From Microbacterium sp. W4I4 (GTDB lineage Bacteria; Actinomycetota; Actinomycetes; Actinomycetales; Microbacteriaceae): a stretch of 64,000 bases of DNA. A model generated the notes under the pieces. The model was given only the letters and a program-made list of their open reading frames with translations. It had not been told where the DNA came from and did not search any database. Of this stretch, positions 17,563-26,347 are shown piece after piece. Positions within the stretch are counted from its first letter, which is position 1. Each line of letters starts with the position of its first letter. A program made the position numbers and the translations under genes. The stretch covers positions 2,480,001 to 2,544,000 of the forward strand of contig NZ_JAUSXT010000001.1 in NCBI RefSeq assembly GCF_030816235.1. Reading direction: 5' to 3'.

Positions 17563-17629
17563 GGGGGACCGACTTCGCGCGGCTGCGCGACGCGACCGCA
17601 CAGCTCTGAGGGGCGAACGGCGTTCCGCT

Positions 17630-18748
17630 TCAACCAGTCGCGACCGTCGCCGTCAGCTCGACGCGTCGATCTACGGCATCCGGGTCCATGAAGGCGACCA
17701 GGCGCCCGCCCTCGGCGATGAGCTCGTCCGCGACCGAAGCCTGGAGCGCGCGGTAGGGCCGAACGGTCAGCGTCGCGGTGTCGCCGTCGCGCGCGATCGT
17801 CCAGTCGCCACCGGTGAATCCGTCGATGAGCACGACGGACGGCACCGGGCCGTGGGGTCGGTGGGAATGGACGGCGAAGTCGTCGGTGATCACACGGCTG
17901 CGGTCGGCATGCGAGAGCAGCAGGTTGTCGAAGTCGTACAGAAAGCGCGGGGGTGCCGGGGTCTCGGCATCCGGTCGCGGCGCATCGGGCAGGTCGAACA
18001 GCTCCTGCCCGTCCTCGCTCCGGAACGTCACCAACTCCGCGCGCAACGGGTCGATGACCTCGCGCAGACGCGTCAGTCCCGACCACCGCTGCACATCGGC
18101 GACGGTCGCCGGACCGAACGCCGCCAGAAAGCGCAGCACCACCTGCGCGACGGGCTGCGCCGCTGACATGTCCGGGCCGAGCCAGGCGTCAGCGGTGGTG
18201 TGCGCGATGGGCCCGCTGCGTCCCCACAGCCCACGCGGCGGCACCTGCACCAGCGGCAGCAGATTGCGCACGGCGTACGCGAGCGTGGTCGGCGGCACGT
18301 CGGGCCACTGGTTCTGCAGACGTGCGCCCAGCTGCTTCGCCGTCATCGACTGCTCGGCGAGCAGCGCTGCGCCGGCCGATGCCAGCTCTTCCGCATCCAC
18401 CCCGCGGATCGGGCGCCCGTGCGTACCGTTCGCGAACAGGTCGCGGTCGAGAACGGGCTGAACCGCGGCGCGTAGCCTGCGGACGTCGGATGCGGTGACG
18501 AGGTGGATGGTCGAGCGCATCAGCGCGACGCGCACCAGGCCGCGCTCGGCCAGCATCCCGGACGCCTGCTCGGCTCGGAAATCGGCGATACGGCTCCACA
18601 GCCCGACGTACCAGCTGTGCGGGGTCTGCGCCTGCAGGCCGACGAGGTGCTCCACCACCTCGTCGACCGGCCGGTCCGCGCGCTGAAGCAGCAGCTGCCT
18701 CGCCAGGGTGGCGCGGTTGAGTTCTCGCTGCCTCAGCACGGCGGTCAT
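17630..18748 (-). CDS. Winged-helix DNA-binding protein, AlkZ/YcaQ-like (HTH_42) family
   Basis: 372 residues, starting at ATG 18748. It looks like the winged-helix domain family that includes the DNA glycosylases AlkZ and YcaQ: an N-terminal LARQLLLQRADRPVDEVVEHLVGLQAQTPHSWYVGLWSR block, then RSTIHLVTASDVRRLR, and a C-terminal beta-rich part with FLYDFDNLLLSHADRSRVI. Proteins of this family are about 350-400 residues. Substrate for this member is unknown; a role in removing bulky or cross-linked bases is only a family-level guess. It converges on dnaB and is 5 bases from the HIT gene on the same strand. Confidence 0.75.
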   Translation of the reverse strand: MTAVLRQRELNRATLARQLLLQRADRPVDEVVEHLVGLQAQTPHSWYVGLWSRIADFRAEQASGMLAERGLVRVALMRSTIHLVTASDVRRLRAAVQPVLDRDLFANGTHGRPIRGVDAEELASAGAALLAEQSMTAKQLGARLQNQWPDVPPTTLAYAVRNLLPLVQVPPRGLWGRSGPIAHTTADAWLGPDMSAAQPVAQVVLRFLAAFGPATVADVQRWSGLTRLREVIDPLRAELVTFRSEDGQELFDLPDAPRPDAETPAPPRFLYDFDNLLLSHADRSRVITDDFAVHSHRPHGPVPSVVLIDGFTGGDWTIARDGDTATLTVRPYRALQASVADELIAEGGRLVAFMDPDAVDRRVELTATVATG

Positions 18749-18753
18749 GGCGT

Positions 18754-19206
18754 TCAGCCTCGCAGACCCGCAGAAATCAGGCTCGCCTGTTGAGCGAGCA
18801 TCCCCAGATCGACGACTGACCCGGGCTCGAACGGCAGCTCCATCCGATCTCTCGTCCTGTCCCGATAGCGAGGGATCAGGTGCACGTGGAAGTGGAAGAC
18901 CGTCTGCCAGGCGGCCGCACCGGTGCAGTTCAGCAGGTTCACGCCGTCGGCTCCGAGCTGCGCAGGAATGACCTTCGCGATCCGCTGGGCGGCTAGAACC
19001 GTCGCGGTGAGGTCTTCGGCTGGGATGGCGAGGAGATCTGCGCTGTGACGCTTCGGGATGACGAGCAGATGGCCGTCTGAGCCCGGGTCGATGTCCATGA
19101 AGGCGAGCGTGGTCTCGTCCTCGGCGACCTTGGCGCAGGGCAGTACCCCGGCGACGATGTCGCAGAAGATGCAGCTCGAAGGATCTGCGGGCGTGCTGTC
19201 GGTCAT
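18754..19206 (-). CDS. HIT-family nucleotide-binding hydrolase
   Basis: 150 residues from ATG 19206. The histidine triad is HFHVHL at residues 105-110, and CIFCDIVAG near the N-terminus is the usual zinc-type HIT opening. Such proteins hydrolyse nucleoside phosphoramidates or dinucleoside polyphosphates. The ribosome site is poor and start codons 11 or fewer residues upstream are possible. It lies just upstream of the winged-helix gene, so the two may be cotranscribed. Confidence 0.88.
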   Translation of the reverse strand: MTDSTPADPSSCIFCDIVAGVLPCAKVAEDETTLAFMDIDPGSDGHLLVIPKRHSADLLAIPAEDLTATVLAAQRIAKVIPAQLGADGVNLLNCTGAAAWQTVFHFHVHLIPRYRDRTRDRMELPFEPGSVVDLGMLAQQASLISAGLRG

Positions 19207-19296
19207 TCCCCCATGATGCCCGCCCTCCGGCATCCGCACGCATGAAAGGAGAGGCCGCAGTCAGCGACCTCCCCTTCGGGACATTCCTGTGTGCAC

Positions 19297-20031
19297 TCAG
19301 ATCACGGTCGAGCCTCCGTCCGCCACGAGCTCCATGCCGTTGACGTAGCTGGAGTCGGCTGAGGCGAGGAAGAGTGCCGTGCTGGCGATCTCCTCCGGCT
19401 GGCCCATCTCGCGCCGCGGGATGACGGACTCGAAGACCGCCATCATCTGTGCGTCCAGGTTCTTCTCCATCATGGGGGAGGAGACCTGGCCCGGGGTCAG
19501 CACGTTCACGCGGATCCTGCGGTCCCGCAGCTCGGCGACCCACACCCGTGCGTACGCAGGAAGCGCCGCCTTGCTGCCGGCGTACGCGGCCCAGTCAGGG
19601 TAGCCCCGGACGGAGGCGTTCGAGCCCGTCATGATGATCGACCCGTTGTCGTTGAACAGCGGCAGAGCCTTCTGCACCGTGAACAGTGTGCCGCGCGCGT
19701 TCACCGAGAACGTGGCGTCGAACTGCTCCTCGGTGATCTCGCCCAGCTTCTGCGGCCCGCCGTCGCCTGCGCTCGCCCACAGGACATCGATCGAGCCCTT
19801 CTCCTGTCGGACGGTCTCGAACAGGTGGTCCAGGTCATCGAGCTTCGCCGAGTCCGCCACGACGCCTGTCACGTTTCGTCCGATCTGCTTCACGGCCTCG
19901 TCCAGAGCATCCTGGTGTCTCCCGGTGATGAAGACGTATGCGCCCTCCTCGACGAACAGCTTGGCGCCCGCGAGCGCCATTCCGCTCGTCGCCCCGGTGA
20001 TCACTGCGATCTTGCCGTCGAGCTTTCCCAC
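19297..20031 (-). CDS. Short-chain dehydrogenase/reductase
   Basis: 244 residues, classical SDR fold. The cofactor motif is TGATSGMAL (residues 12-20) where most members have TGxxxGIG, and the catalytic pair is Tyr150 and Lys154 (YAGSK) with serine in MTGSNAS. The C-terminal SSYVNGMELVADGGSTV is typical. The start is GTG 20031 with AAGGGA upstream. It begins 2 bases after the stop of the reductase-like gene and shares its promoter. Substrate unknown; the linkage to a TetR regulator suggests an inducible detoxification or redox role. Confidence 0.88.
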   Translation of the reverse strand: MGKLDGKIAVITGATSGMALAGAKLFVEEGAYVFITGRHQDALDEAVKQIGRNVTGVVADSAKLDDLDHLFETVRQEKGSIDVLWASAGDGGPQKLGEITEEQFDATFSVNARGTLFTVQKALPLFNDNGSIIMTGSNASVRGYPDWAAYAGSKAALPAYARVWVAELRDRRIRVNVLTPGQVSSPMMEKNLDAQMMAVFESVIPRREMGQPEEIASTALFLASADSSYVNGMELVADGGSTVI

Positions 20032-20033
20032 GC

Positions 20034-20660
20034 TCAGTTCCCTTCTGCGATGTTGACGCCCAGCGAGAAGCCGATGCCCAGGCTGCCGCGGGCCAGGCCC
20101 ATCTCCAGCAGCCCTGCGCCCTCGAGCCAGTGCGCCATGGACAGATCGCCCGCGTCGCGCGGGCGGAGTCCGAGGCTGTTGATCAGATCCGCCACCTGCG
20201 CCTTGGCCTGCGCGTCGTCACCGGCGAAGAACACGTCCGCCGGCTCGCCTGATGCGACGATCTGGCTGAACAGGGTGTTGAAGCCCTTGATCACTCGGGT
20301 GCTGGCGGGGGTGGCCTCGTCGACGAGCTTCGCGACCGAGGTGTCATCCGGCACGGCCAGGCCGGTGCCGGTGGCGTTGAACGGGTTCGTGATGTCGATG
20401 ACGATCTTGCCCGCGAGGGCCTCGCCGAACTCCTCGGCGACCGGGACGGCACTGGCGAACAGCACCGCGAGGAAGACGATGTCTCCGGTCGGTGTCGAGC
20501 CCCAGGCTCCGGTCGTGACGTCCGCACCAAGGCTCTTGGCGAGCGACGCGGCCTTGGCCTGGTCCCGCGAGATGATCTGGACGGTGTTGCCGCCCCTGAT
20601 CGCCCGACGGCCGATGCCGCGGGCCATGTTCCCCGCGCCGATGATGGTGATGCTGCTCAT
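20034..20660 (-). CDS. NAD(P)-binding reductase, F420-dependent NADP reductase-like
   Basis: 208 residues from ATG 20660, with AAGGAG 7 bases upstream. The N-terminal Rossmann motif is SITIIGAGNMARGIGRRAIRGG, and the fold continues with VFLAVLFASAVPVAEEFG and VIDITNPFNATG, as in the NpdG / F420H2:NADP oxidoreductase and NADP oxidoreductase coenzyme-F420-dependent family. Many actinobacterial members are general NAD(P)-binding proteins of unknown substrate. It leads the operon with the SDR and is divergent from a tetR gene, so it is a likely target of that repressor. Confidence 0.8.
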   Translation of the reverse strand: MSSITIIGAGNMARGIGRRAIRGGNTVQIISRDQAKAASLAKSLGADVTTGAWGSTPTGDIVFLAVLFASAVPVAEEFGEALAGKIVIDITNPFNATGTGLAVPDDTSVAKLVDEATPASTRVIKGFNTLFSQIVASGEPADVFFAGDDAQAKAQVADLINSLGLRPRDAGDLSMAHWLEGAGLLEMGLARGSLGIGFSLGVNIAEGN

Positions 20661-20729
20661 GATGTGCTCCTTCGTGCGTGTCTGCGGACTGTCGAGGGAT
20701 CTCGGCGGCCGGTGGATGGAGCGTCTAGG

Positions 20730-20775
20730 TGAGGCACCCCTCCGGTTCGTGTACAAGAACCGGAGGGGTGCCTCA
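20730..20775. promoter_or_regulatory. Perfect 19-bp inverted repeat, probable TetR operator
   Basis: TGAGGCACCCCTCCGGTTC at 20730-20748, spacer GTGTACAA, and its exact complement at 20757-20775. It lies between the divergent reductase/SDR operon (start 20660) and tetR (start 20809). The centre GGTTCGTGTACAAGAACC is itself nearly palindromic, the usual size of a TetR-dimer site. The full 46 bases could bind two dimers, or form a cruciform or RNA hairpin. Confidence 0.8.
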
Positions 20776-20808
20776 GGTATTCCAAGGATTTCGGAGTAGA
20801 TTGACGAC

Positions 20809-21474
20809 ATGACCATCAGCGAGGTGAGAGGGCGGCCCCTGCGACGCGACGCGCAGGTGCGCTACGACCGACTCGTCGCTGCCGCGCGCGCGGAGTTCGC
20901 CGCACGCGGCATGGACGCGTCGCTGGAGAGGATCGCCCGGGATGCCGGCGTCGCGATCGGCACGCTGTACCGCCACTTCCCGACCCGGATGGATCTGCTC
21001 CTGGCGGCGTTCGAGCCCCGGCTGCGCGAGTTCCTGGGCGAAGCGGAGACGGCTCTGCAGATCGAGGACCCGTGGGATGGCTTCGTCGGCTATCTGGAGA
21101 ACCTCTTCCGTCTGCAGGCCGGCGACCGCGGTTTCAACGACTTCCTCTCGCGCCGATTCCCGGGCAACGCCGCGACCGAGAGCATCCACGACGAGATGTG
21201 TCTGCAGATCGAGCAGGTGCTCGCTCGCGCCCAGGATGCCGGCCGCGTGCGCCCCGACATCACCCGGGCCGACATCGTGAATCTCATCTGGTTCAACGGC
21301 CGGATGATCGATGCCACCAGAATCGCGGCCCCGAACGCGTGGCGACGTCAGCTGCACATCATGCTCGACGCCTATCGGGCCGAGCGCGCACATCCGCTGC
21401 CCGACCCGCCCATGACCGACGAGCAGCTCTACGACGCCATGGTGCAGCTCAACTCGGCGGACCAGGGGCGCTGA
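20809..21474 (+). CDS. TetR-family transcriptional regulator
   Basis: 221 residues. The N-terminal helix-turn-helix is RYDRLVAAARAEFAARGMDASLERIARDAGVAIGTLYRHFPTRMDLL, followed by an all-helical ligand domain with the SbtR-like stretch FLSRRFPGNAATESIHDEM. It is expected to repress itself and the divergent reductase/SDR pair through the 19-bp inverted repeat. A 96% identical copy of its last about 125 bases lies far away at 28913-29037 (see the scar feature). Confidence 0.9.
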   Translation: MTISEVRGRPLRRDAQVRYDRLVAAARAEFAARGMDASLERIARDAGVAIGTLYRHFPTRMDLLLAAFEPRLREFLGEAETALQIEDPWDGFVGYLENLFRLQAGDRGFNDFLSRRFPGNAATESIHDEMCLQIEQVLARAQDAGRVRPDITRADIVNLIWFNGRMIDATRIAAPNAWRRQLHIMLDAYRAERAHPLPDPPMTDEQLYDAMVQLNSADQGR

Positions 21475-21507
21475 GACCGGGCGCGCGGTCGTACTTCGAA
21501 GTGCCGC

Positions 21508-21543
21508 TTGACATCTCGTTGGTCCTGCTATTAGATCGGTCTA
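21508..21543 (+). promoter_or_regulatory. Promoter and LacI-type operator of the alpha-glucoside operon
   Basis: TTGACA at 21508-21513 and TTAGAT at 21531-21536 are 17 bases apart. The near-palindrome TAGATCGGTCTA (10 of 12 symmetrical, central CG) at 21532-21543 overlaps the -10 element, a classical place for a LacI-family repressor. The likely regulator is encoded at 27667. Confidence 0.55.
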
Positions 21544-21578
21544 GTAAACCCGCCAAAGTGACCAGGAAGACCGGATCG

Positions 21579-23276
21579 ATGCCGACCCAGACGCTCGCCA
21601 ATGACGACCACGCGCGTTCGATGATCGCCGCATCCGATCTGTCCTCGGCGGTGGTCTACCAGGTGTATCTGCGCTCGTTCCGCGACGGCAATGGTGACGG
21701 GATCGGCGACCTGCCCGGTCTCACAGACAGCCTCTCTGAGATCGCGGTCATGGGCTGCGAGGCGATCTGGCTCAACCCCTGCTACTCCTCGCCGCAGAGC
21801 GACCACGGCTACGACATCTCCGACTACCGTTCGATCGAGCCGGCATACGGCACTCTCGACGATTTCGACGCGATGGTGGCCGAAGCGCATCGACTGGGAC
21901 TGCGGGTGCTCATGGACATGGTCGCCAACCACTGCTCGTCGCAGCACGTCTGGTTCCAGGAGGCGCTTGCCTCGACCCCGGGCAGCGCGGCACGGGAGCG
22001 GTTCCTGTTCCGTGACGGGCGCGGCGCGGACGGTGAGCTCGAGCCCGGCAACTGGCAGAGCGTGTTCGGCGGCCCCGCATGGACCCGCATCACCGAGCCC
22101 GAAGGCACTCCAGGGCAGTGGTACCTGCACTCCTTCGACGCTCAGCAGCCGGACCTCAACTGGCGCAACGCCGAGGTGCGCCGCGACTTCGAGGACGTCC
22201 TCCGCTTCTGGTTCGACCGGGGGGTGGACGGCTTCCGCATCGACGTCGCGCACGGCCACATCAAGGCCATCGATCTGCCCGATCACCCGGGAGCGGAAGA
22301 CGGTACCGGCGGGCACAACTACGCGATGTGGGACCAGCCCGAGGTGCACGAGATCTATCGTGCCTGGCGTGCCGTCGCCGACTCCTACGACGAGCCGAAG
22401 TACTTCGTCGGCGAGATCTGGGTTCCGACAGCAGAGAGCCTGGCGAACTACTTGCGCCCCGATGAGTTGCATCAGGCATTCAGCTTCGACCTGCTCGTGC
22501 AGCCCTGGAACGCCAGCCGGTTGCGCCTGGCCGTCGAATCGGGTCTTCGCATTGCGAAGGGCAGCCCGGCGTGGACGCTGGCAAACCACGACGTGCACCG
22601 CGCGGTCACCCGCTACGGGCAGGAACAGGCCCTGGAAGCCCCCCTTCCCACGGACATGATCGCCGCGGCTCGCCGCACCGGAGAGGTGGATGTCGAACTC
22701 GGCACACGCCGCGCGCGTGCCGCATCCGCGCTTCTGCTCGCACTGCCAGGAAGCGTCTATCTCTATCAGGGCGAGGAACTCGGACTGCTGGAAGCACTCG
22801 ATCTGCCCGACCACGCCCGGCAGGACCCGATCTGGGTGCGCTCCGATGGCGCTGAACTCGGCAGGGACGGATGCCGAGTGCCGTTGCCCTGGTCGGCCGA
22901 GGGTGCGAACCTCGGATTCAGCGTCGGCGAGACTGCATCCACGCCCTGGCTTCCTCAGCCGGACTGGTTCGCGTCGTACGTCCGTGACATCCAGGTCGAC
23001 GATGCCGACTCGATGCTGAACCTGTATCGACGCCTGCTCGAGAACCGCCGGGCTCTGTTCGCCCCCGACGCCCCCGTGGAATGGCTCGATGCCGGAAGCG
23101 ACGCGATCGCCTTCCGACGCGGTGACGCCACCTGCGTCGTCAATGTCAGCGACCGCGCGCTCGCGGTGCCCGCTGATTGGGGGATCGGTGCTCTCGTCCT
23201 CGCGACCGACGCGTCGACCGAGCCCGACCGGCTGGCACCCGACAGTGCAGCCTGGTTCCGCATCTCCGCACACTGA
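21579..23276 (+). CDS. GH13 alpha-glucosidase
   Basis: 565 residues, cytoplasmic (no signal), cleaving alpha-glucosidic bonds of maltose-type or isomaltose-type sugars. The TIM-barrel motifs are VVYQVYLRSFRDGNGDGIGDLPG, VLMDMVANHCS, GFRIDVAHG (nucleophile Asp), VGEIW (acid/base Glu) and LANHDVHR (third carboxylate). The QVYLRSF and GDLPG text is that of GH13 subfamilies 23/30. ATG 21579 is chosen because AGGAAG precedes it and conserved sequence begins shortly after; the frame is open further upstream through tetR. First gene of the alpha-glucoside operon. Confidence 0.9.
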   Translation: MPTQTLANDDHARSMIAASDLSSAVVYQVYLRSFRDGNGDGIGDLPGLTDSLSEIAVMGCEAIWLNPCYSSPQSDHGYDISDYRSIEPAYGTLDDFDAMVAEAHRLGLRVLMDMVANHCSSQHVWFQEALASTPGSAARERFLFRDGRGADGELEPGNWQSVFGGPAWTRITEPEGTPGQWYLHSFDAQQPDLNWRNAEVRRDFEDVLRFWFDRGVDGFRIDVAHGHIKAIDLPDHPGAEDGTGGHNYAMWDQPEVHEIYRAWRAVADSYDEPKYFVGEIWVPTAESLANYLRPDELHQAFSFDLLVQPWNASRLRLAVESGLRIAKGSPAWTLANHDVHRAVTRYGQEQALEAPLPTDMIAAARRTGEVDVELGTRRARAASALLLALPGSVYLYQGEELGLLEALDLPDHARQDPIWVRSDGAELGRDGCRVPLPWSAEGANLGFSVGETASTPWLPQPDWFASYVRDIQVDDADSMLNLYRRLLENRRALFAPDAPVEWLDAGSDAIAFRRGDATCVVNVSDRALAVPADWGIGALVLATDASTEPDRLAPDSAAWFRISAH

Positions 23277-23340
23277 GCCGACGACTTCGACCCGAATAAC
23301 TCTTGACGCCGTACCCCGACACAACAAACTCGAAGGAGCA

Positions 23341-24606
23341 ATGATGCACCGCAAGATCCTCACCCTCAGCGCCGCCGGCGTCGCCGGTCTCCTGGCGCTG
23401 TCCGGATGCTCGGCATCCGCAGCCCCGGCCGGCACGACGGAAGTCACCGTGTGGCACTACTGGGACGGTACGAACGCCGATGCCTTCGATGCATTCGTCA
23501 AGGAATACAACGCCTCGCATGATGACGTGAAGATCACGCCGTCGAACGTGCCGAACGCGGACTTCCTCACCAAGCTGCGCGCCTCGGCGACCTCTCGCAC
23601 CCTGCCGGACATGGCGATCGGCGACCTGGTCTGGGTCCCGCAGATCGCCCAGCTGGGCACTCTCGCAGATCTCAAGGGCCGCCTCCCCGCGGACATCCTG
23701 TCCGACATCAATCCGGCCCTGACCGCGTTCGGCTCCATCGACGGCAAGCAGGTCTCGGTGCCCGTCTCTGCCAACAACCTCGGCTATATGTACAACAAGA
23801 CGCTGTTCACCGAGGCAGGTCTCGATCCGGAGACCCCGCCGACCACATGGGAGGAGCTTCTCGACCAGGCGAAGACCATCACCGCGAAGACCGGCAAGCC
23901 CGGATACGACCTCTTCACCCAGGCCGGCGACAACGGCGAGGGCCTGACCTGGAACTTCCAAGTGAACCTCTGGCAGGCGGGCGGCGAGTTCCTCACGGCC
24001 GACAACTCGGCCGCAGCTTTCAACTCGCCCGAAGGGCGGAAGGCGCTGCAGTTCTGGGTGGACCTGATCGACTCGGGCACCAGCCCCTACGCGAAGTGGG
24101 GAGAATTCGAGAAGGGCCAGGGCGGATCCGCGCAAGAGGGCTCCTGGATGGTCGGAATCTGGGCCGCCGACTCGCCCTTCGAGTTCGGTGCAGCTCCCGC
24201 GCCCTACCCCGCGGACGGCAAGCCCGCCACGAACCTCGGTGGCGAGCAGGCGATGGTGTTCGACAACTCGGATGCTGAGGCGAAGGCGGCATCGGACTTC
24301 CTGGCCTGGTTCCTCGAGCCCGCTCAGGTGACGAAGTGGAGCGAGGAGACCGGCATGCTGCCCGTCCTCAACTCCGTAGCCACCGGGAAGGACTACCTCG
24401 ACTGGGTCGACTCCACCGAGCCTCGCCTGCTGCCGTTCGTGCAGCAGATGAAGGACGCGCACGCCCGACCCAACACTCCGCTGTACCCCAAGATCTCCAT
24501 GGCCTTCGCGCAGGAGATCGAGAGGGCCCTGGCTGGCGAAGCGAGCGTCTCCGATGCGCTCGACGCCGCGGAGAAGGCCGTGAACGACGTGATCGAAAAG
24601 GGCTGA
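23341..24606 (+). CDS. Alpha-glucoside-type solute-binding lipoprotein
   Basis: 421 residues. The signal peptide has lipobox LALSGCS, followed by a family 1 solute-binding fold beginning TTEVTVWHYWDGTNADAFDAFVKEYNASHDDVKI. Trp/Tyr-rich segments (GLTWNFQVNLWQAGGEF, SAQEGSWMVGIWAAD) are typical of the sugar cleft. AAGGAG at 23331-23336 supports ATG 23341 or the adjacent 23344. It is surrounded by two GH13 enzymes and two permeases, so maltose, maltodextrin or another alpha-glucoside is the probable ligand. Confidence 0.9.
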   Translation: MMHRKILTLSAAGVAGLLALSGCSASAAPAGTTEVTVWHYWDGTNADAFDAFVKEYNASHDDVKITPSNVPNADFLTKLRASATSRTLPDMAIGDLVWVPQIAQLGTLADLKGRLPADILSDINPALTAFGSIDGKQVSVPVSANNLGYMYNKTLFTEAGLDPETPPTTWEELLDQAKTITAKTGKPGYDLFTQAGDNGEGLTWNFQVNLWQAGGEFLTADNSAAAFNSPEGRKALQFWVDLIDSGTSPYAKWGEFEKGQGGSAQEGSWMVGIWAADSPFEFGAAPAPYPADGKPATNLGGEQAMVFDNSDAEAKAASDFLAWFLEPAQVTKWSEETGMLPVLNSVATGKDYLDWVDSTEPRLLPFVQQMKDAHARPNTPLYPKISMAFAQEIERALAGEASVSDALDAAEKAVNDVIEKG

Positions 24607-24614
24607 CCCGCGCA

Positions 24615-25526
24615 ATGACCGCCACCCCCGTCGTGACCGGGCGTCGACCGCGTCGCTGGGAACGAGAGCAGATCCTTACGGCTGCCCTCTTCCTGGCGCC
24701 GGCGCTGATCGTCCTCGGCGTCTTCGTCCTGTACCCGATCGGCAACGCCGCGTATCTCAGCCTCACGTCGTGGAACGGCTTCGCTCCGGTGAAGGAGTTC
24801 GTGGGGTTCGACAACTACGTCCGGCTGGCGCAGGATCCGGAGTTCTGGAACAGTCTCCTGGTCACGGTCGTGTACGCGGCCGGGATATGCGTGTTCTCGG
24901 TCGCTTCGGGGCTGGCCGTGGCGCTGCTTTTGGACGCGCCGCTGCGCGGACGCGGGTTCTATCGGGGGATCTACTTCCTGCCGGCAGTGACGTCATCGGT
25001 GGCGGCCGCGATCGTGTGGAAGTACATGCTCGATCCGGCGGGGTTCGTCAACTCCGTGCTCGCGCAGGTGGGGATCACCGGTCCTGACTGGCTTCAGGAC
25101 CGGTGGTTCGCCCTCGCCTCACTGACGATGCTGACGGTCTGGAAGAACATCGGCCTCAACGCGGTGCTCTATCTGACGGCTCTGCAGGCGCTCCCCCAGG
25201 GCGTATATGAAGCCGCGCAGCTCGACGGAGCATCCTTCTGGCAGCGCCTGCGGTTCATGACGATCCCGTTGCTCGCCCCGATGACGTTCTTCGTCGTCGT
25301 GCAGGCGCTGATCACAAGCTTCCAGGCGTTCGACCTCGTCTATGTGCTGACCGGCGGCGGCCCGCGCGGCGGCACAGATGTGCTCGGCATGTTCATGTAC
25401 CGCACGGCATTCCGGCTCGGCGAGTTCGGCTACGGGACAGCGATCGCCTTCGTCACTCTGCTGCTGGTGCTGGGCGTCACCCTCGTCCAATGGAGGGCCA
25501 GCGGCTCAGGAAAGGCCGATCGATGA
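24615..25526 (+). CDS. Sugar ABC transporter permease, MalF type
   Basis: 303 residues, about six membrane segments, the first ILTAALFLAPALIVLGVFVLYPIG. The EAA docking loop is YEAAQLDGASFWQRLRFMTIPLLAP. It starts 8 bases after the binding-protein stop and overlaps the next permease by ATGA. It works with the binding protein at 23341 and an ATPase not encoded here. Confidence 0.92.
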   Translation: MTATPVVTGRRPRRWEREQILTAALFLAPALIVLGVFVLYPIGNAAYLSLTSWNGFAPVKEFVGFDNYVRLAQDPEFWNSLLVTVVYAAGICVFSVASGLAVALLLDAPLRGRGFYRGIYFLPAVTSSVAAAIVWKYMLDPAGFVNSVLAQVGITGPDWLQDRWFALASLTMLTVWKNIGLNAVLYLTALQALPQGVYEAAQLDGASFWQRLRFMTIPLLAPMTFFVVVQALITSFQAFDLVYVLTGGGPRGGTDVLGMFMYRTAFRLGEFGYGTAIAFVTLLLVLGVTLVQWRASGSGKADR

Positions 25527-26344
25527 GACAGTCGCCAATGATGCGGCTCGGCCGTCACGCCATCCTGCTGGTCGGCTCGCTCGCTGTCGTACTGCCATTC
25601 CTCTGGATGTTCACGACATCGCTGCAGTCGCGTGCGGAGACGTACACGAACACGTCGATCATCCCGACCTCTTGGCATTGGGAGAACTACGTGCACGCCT
25701 GGGAGGCGGCGCCGTTCGGCCAGTACTACATCAGCAGTGTGATCATGGCGGTCGGGATCGTCTCCGGCCATCTTGTGCTCGACGCGTTGGCCGCCTACGC
25801 CTTCGCCAGACTGGACTTCCCGGGACGCAACACGATCTTCATGATCCTGCTCGCCGCGCTGATGGTCCCGACGTTCGTCACCATCATCCCCGCGTACACG
25901 ATCGTCGCCGACCTCGGCTGGATCGACAGCTTTGCGGGCTTGATCGTGCCGCGACTGGCAGATGTATTCGGCATCATCCTGCTGCGTCAGTACTTCGCCT
26001 CGATCCCCCAGGAGATCGAGGATGCAGCCCGCATCGACGGATGCAGCCGCGTCGGCACCTTCTTCCGGATCATCGTTCCGCTGTCGACGCCCGCATTCGC
26101 GACGCTCGCGATCTTCAGCTTCCTCTTCGCCTGGAACGACTTCCTCTGGCCGCTGCTGGTGACCAATACCGACGAGGTGCGCACCATCCAGATCGGTCTG
26201 GCATCGTTCGTCGGCCGCTACGGCACGAGCTGGAACTATCTGATGGCTGGAACTCTGACAGCCACAGTGCCCAGCATCATCGTCTTCCTCTTCTTCCAGC
26301 GCGCCCTCGTGCGCGGAATCGCCACCACCGGACTGAAGGACTGA
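25523..26344 (+). CDS. Sugar ABC transporter permease, MalG type
   Basis: 273 residues, about six membrane segments. The EAA loop is IEDAARIDGCSRVGTFFRIIVPLSTPAF, and the N-terminal SLAVVLPFLWMFTTSLQ is characteristic of MalG-type subunits. I start at ATG 25523 (AGGAAAGG upstream, 4-base overlap with the previous gene) rather than the in-frame codon at 25490. The GH13 gene follows after 3 bases. Confidence 0.92.
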   Translation: MRQSPMMRLGRHAILLVGSLAVVLPFLWMFTTSLQSRAETYTNTSIIPTSWHWENYVHAWEAAPFGQYYISSVIMAVGIVSGHLVLDALAAYAFARLDFPGRNTIFMILLAALMVPTFVTIIPAYTIVADLGWIDSFAGLIVPRLADVFGIILLRQYFASIPQEIEDAARIDGCSRVGTFFRIIVPLSTPAFATLAIFSFLFAWNDFLWPLLVTNTDEVRTIQIGLASFVGRYGTSWNYLMAGTLTATVPSIIVFLFFQRALVRGIATTGLKD

Positions 26345-26347
26345 CCC

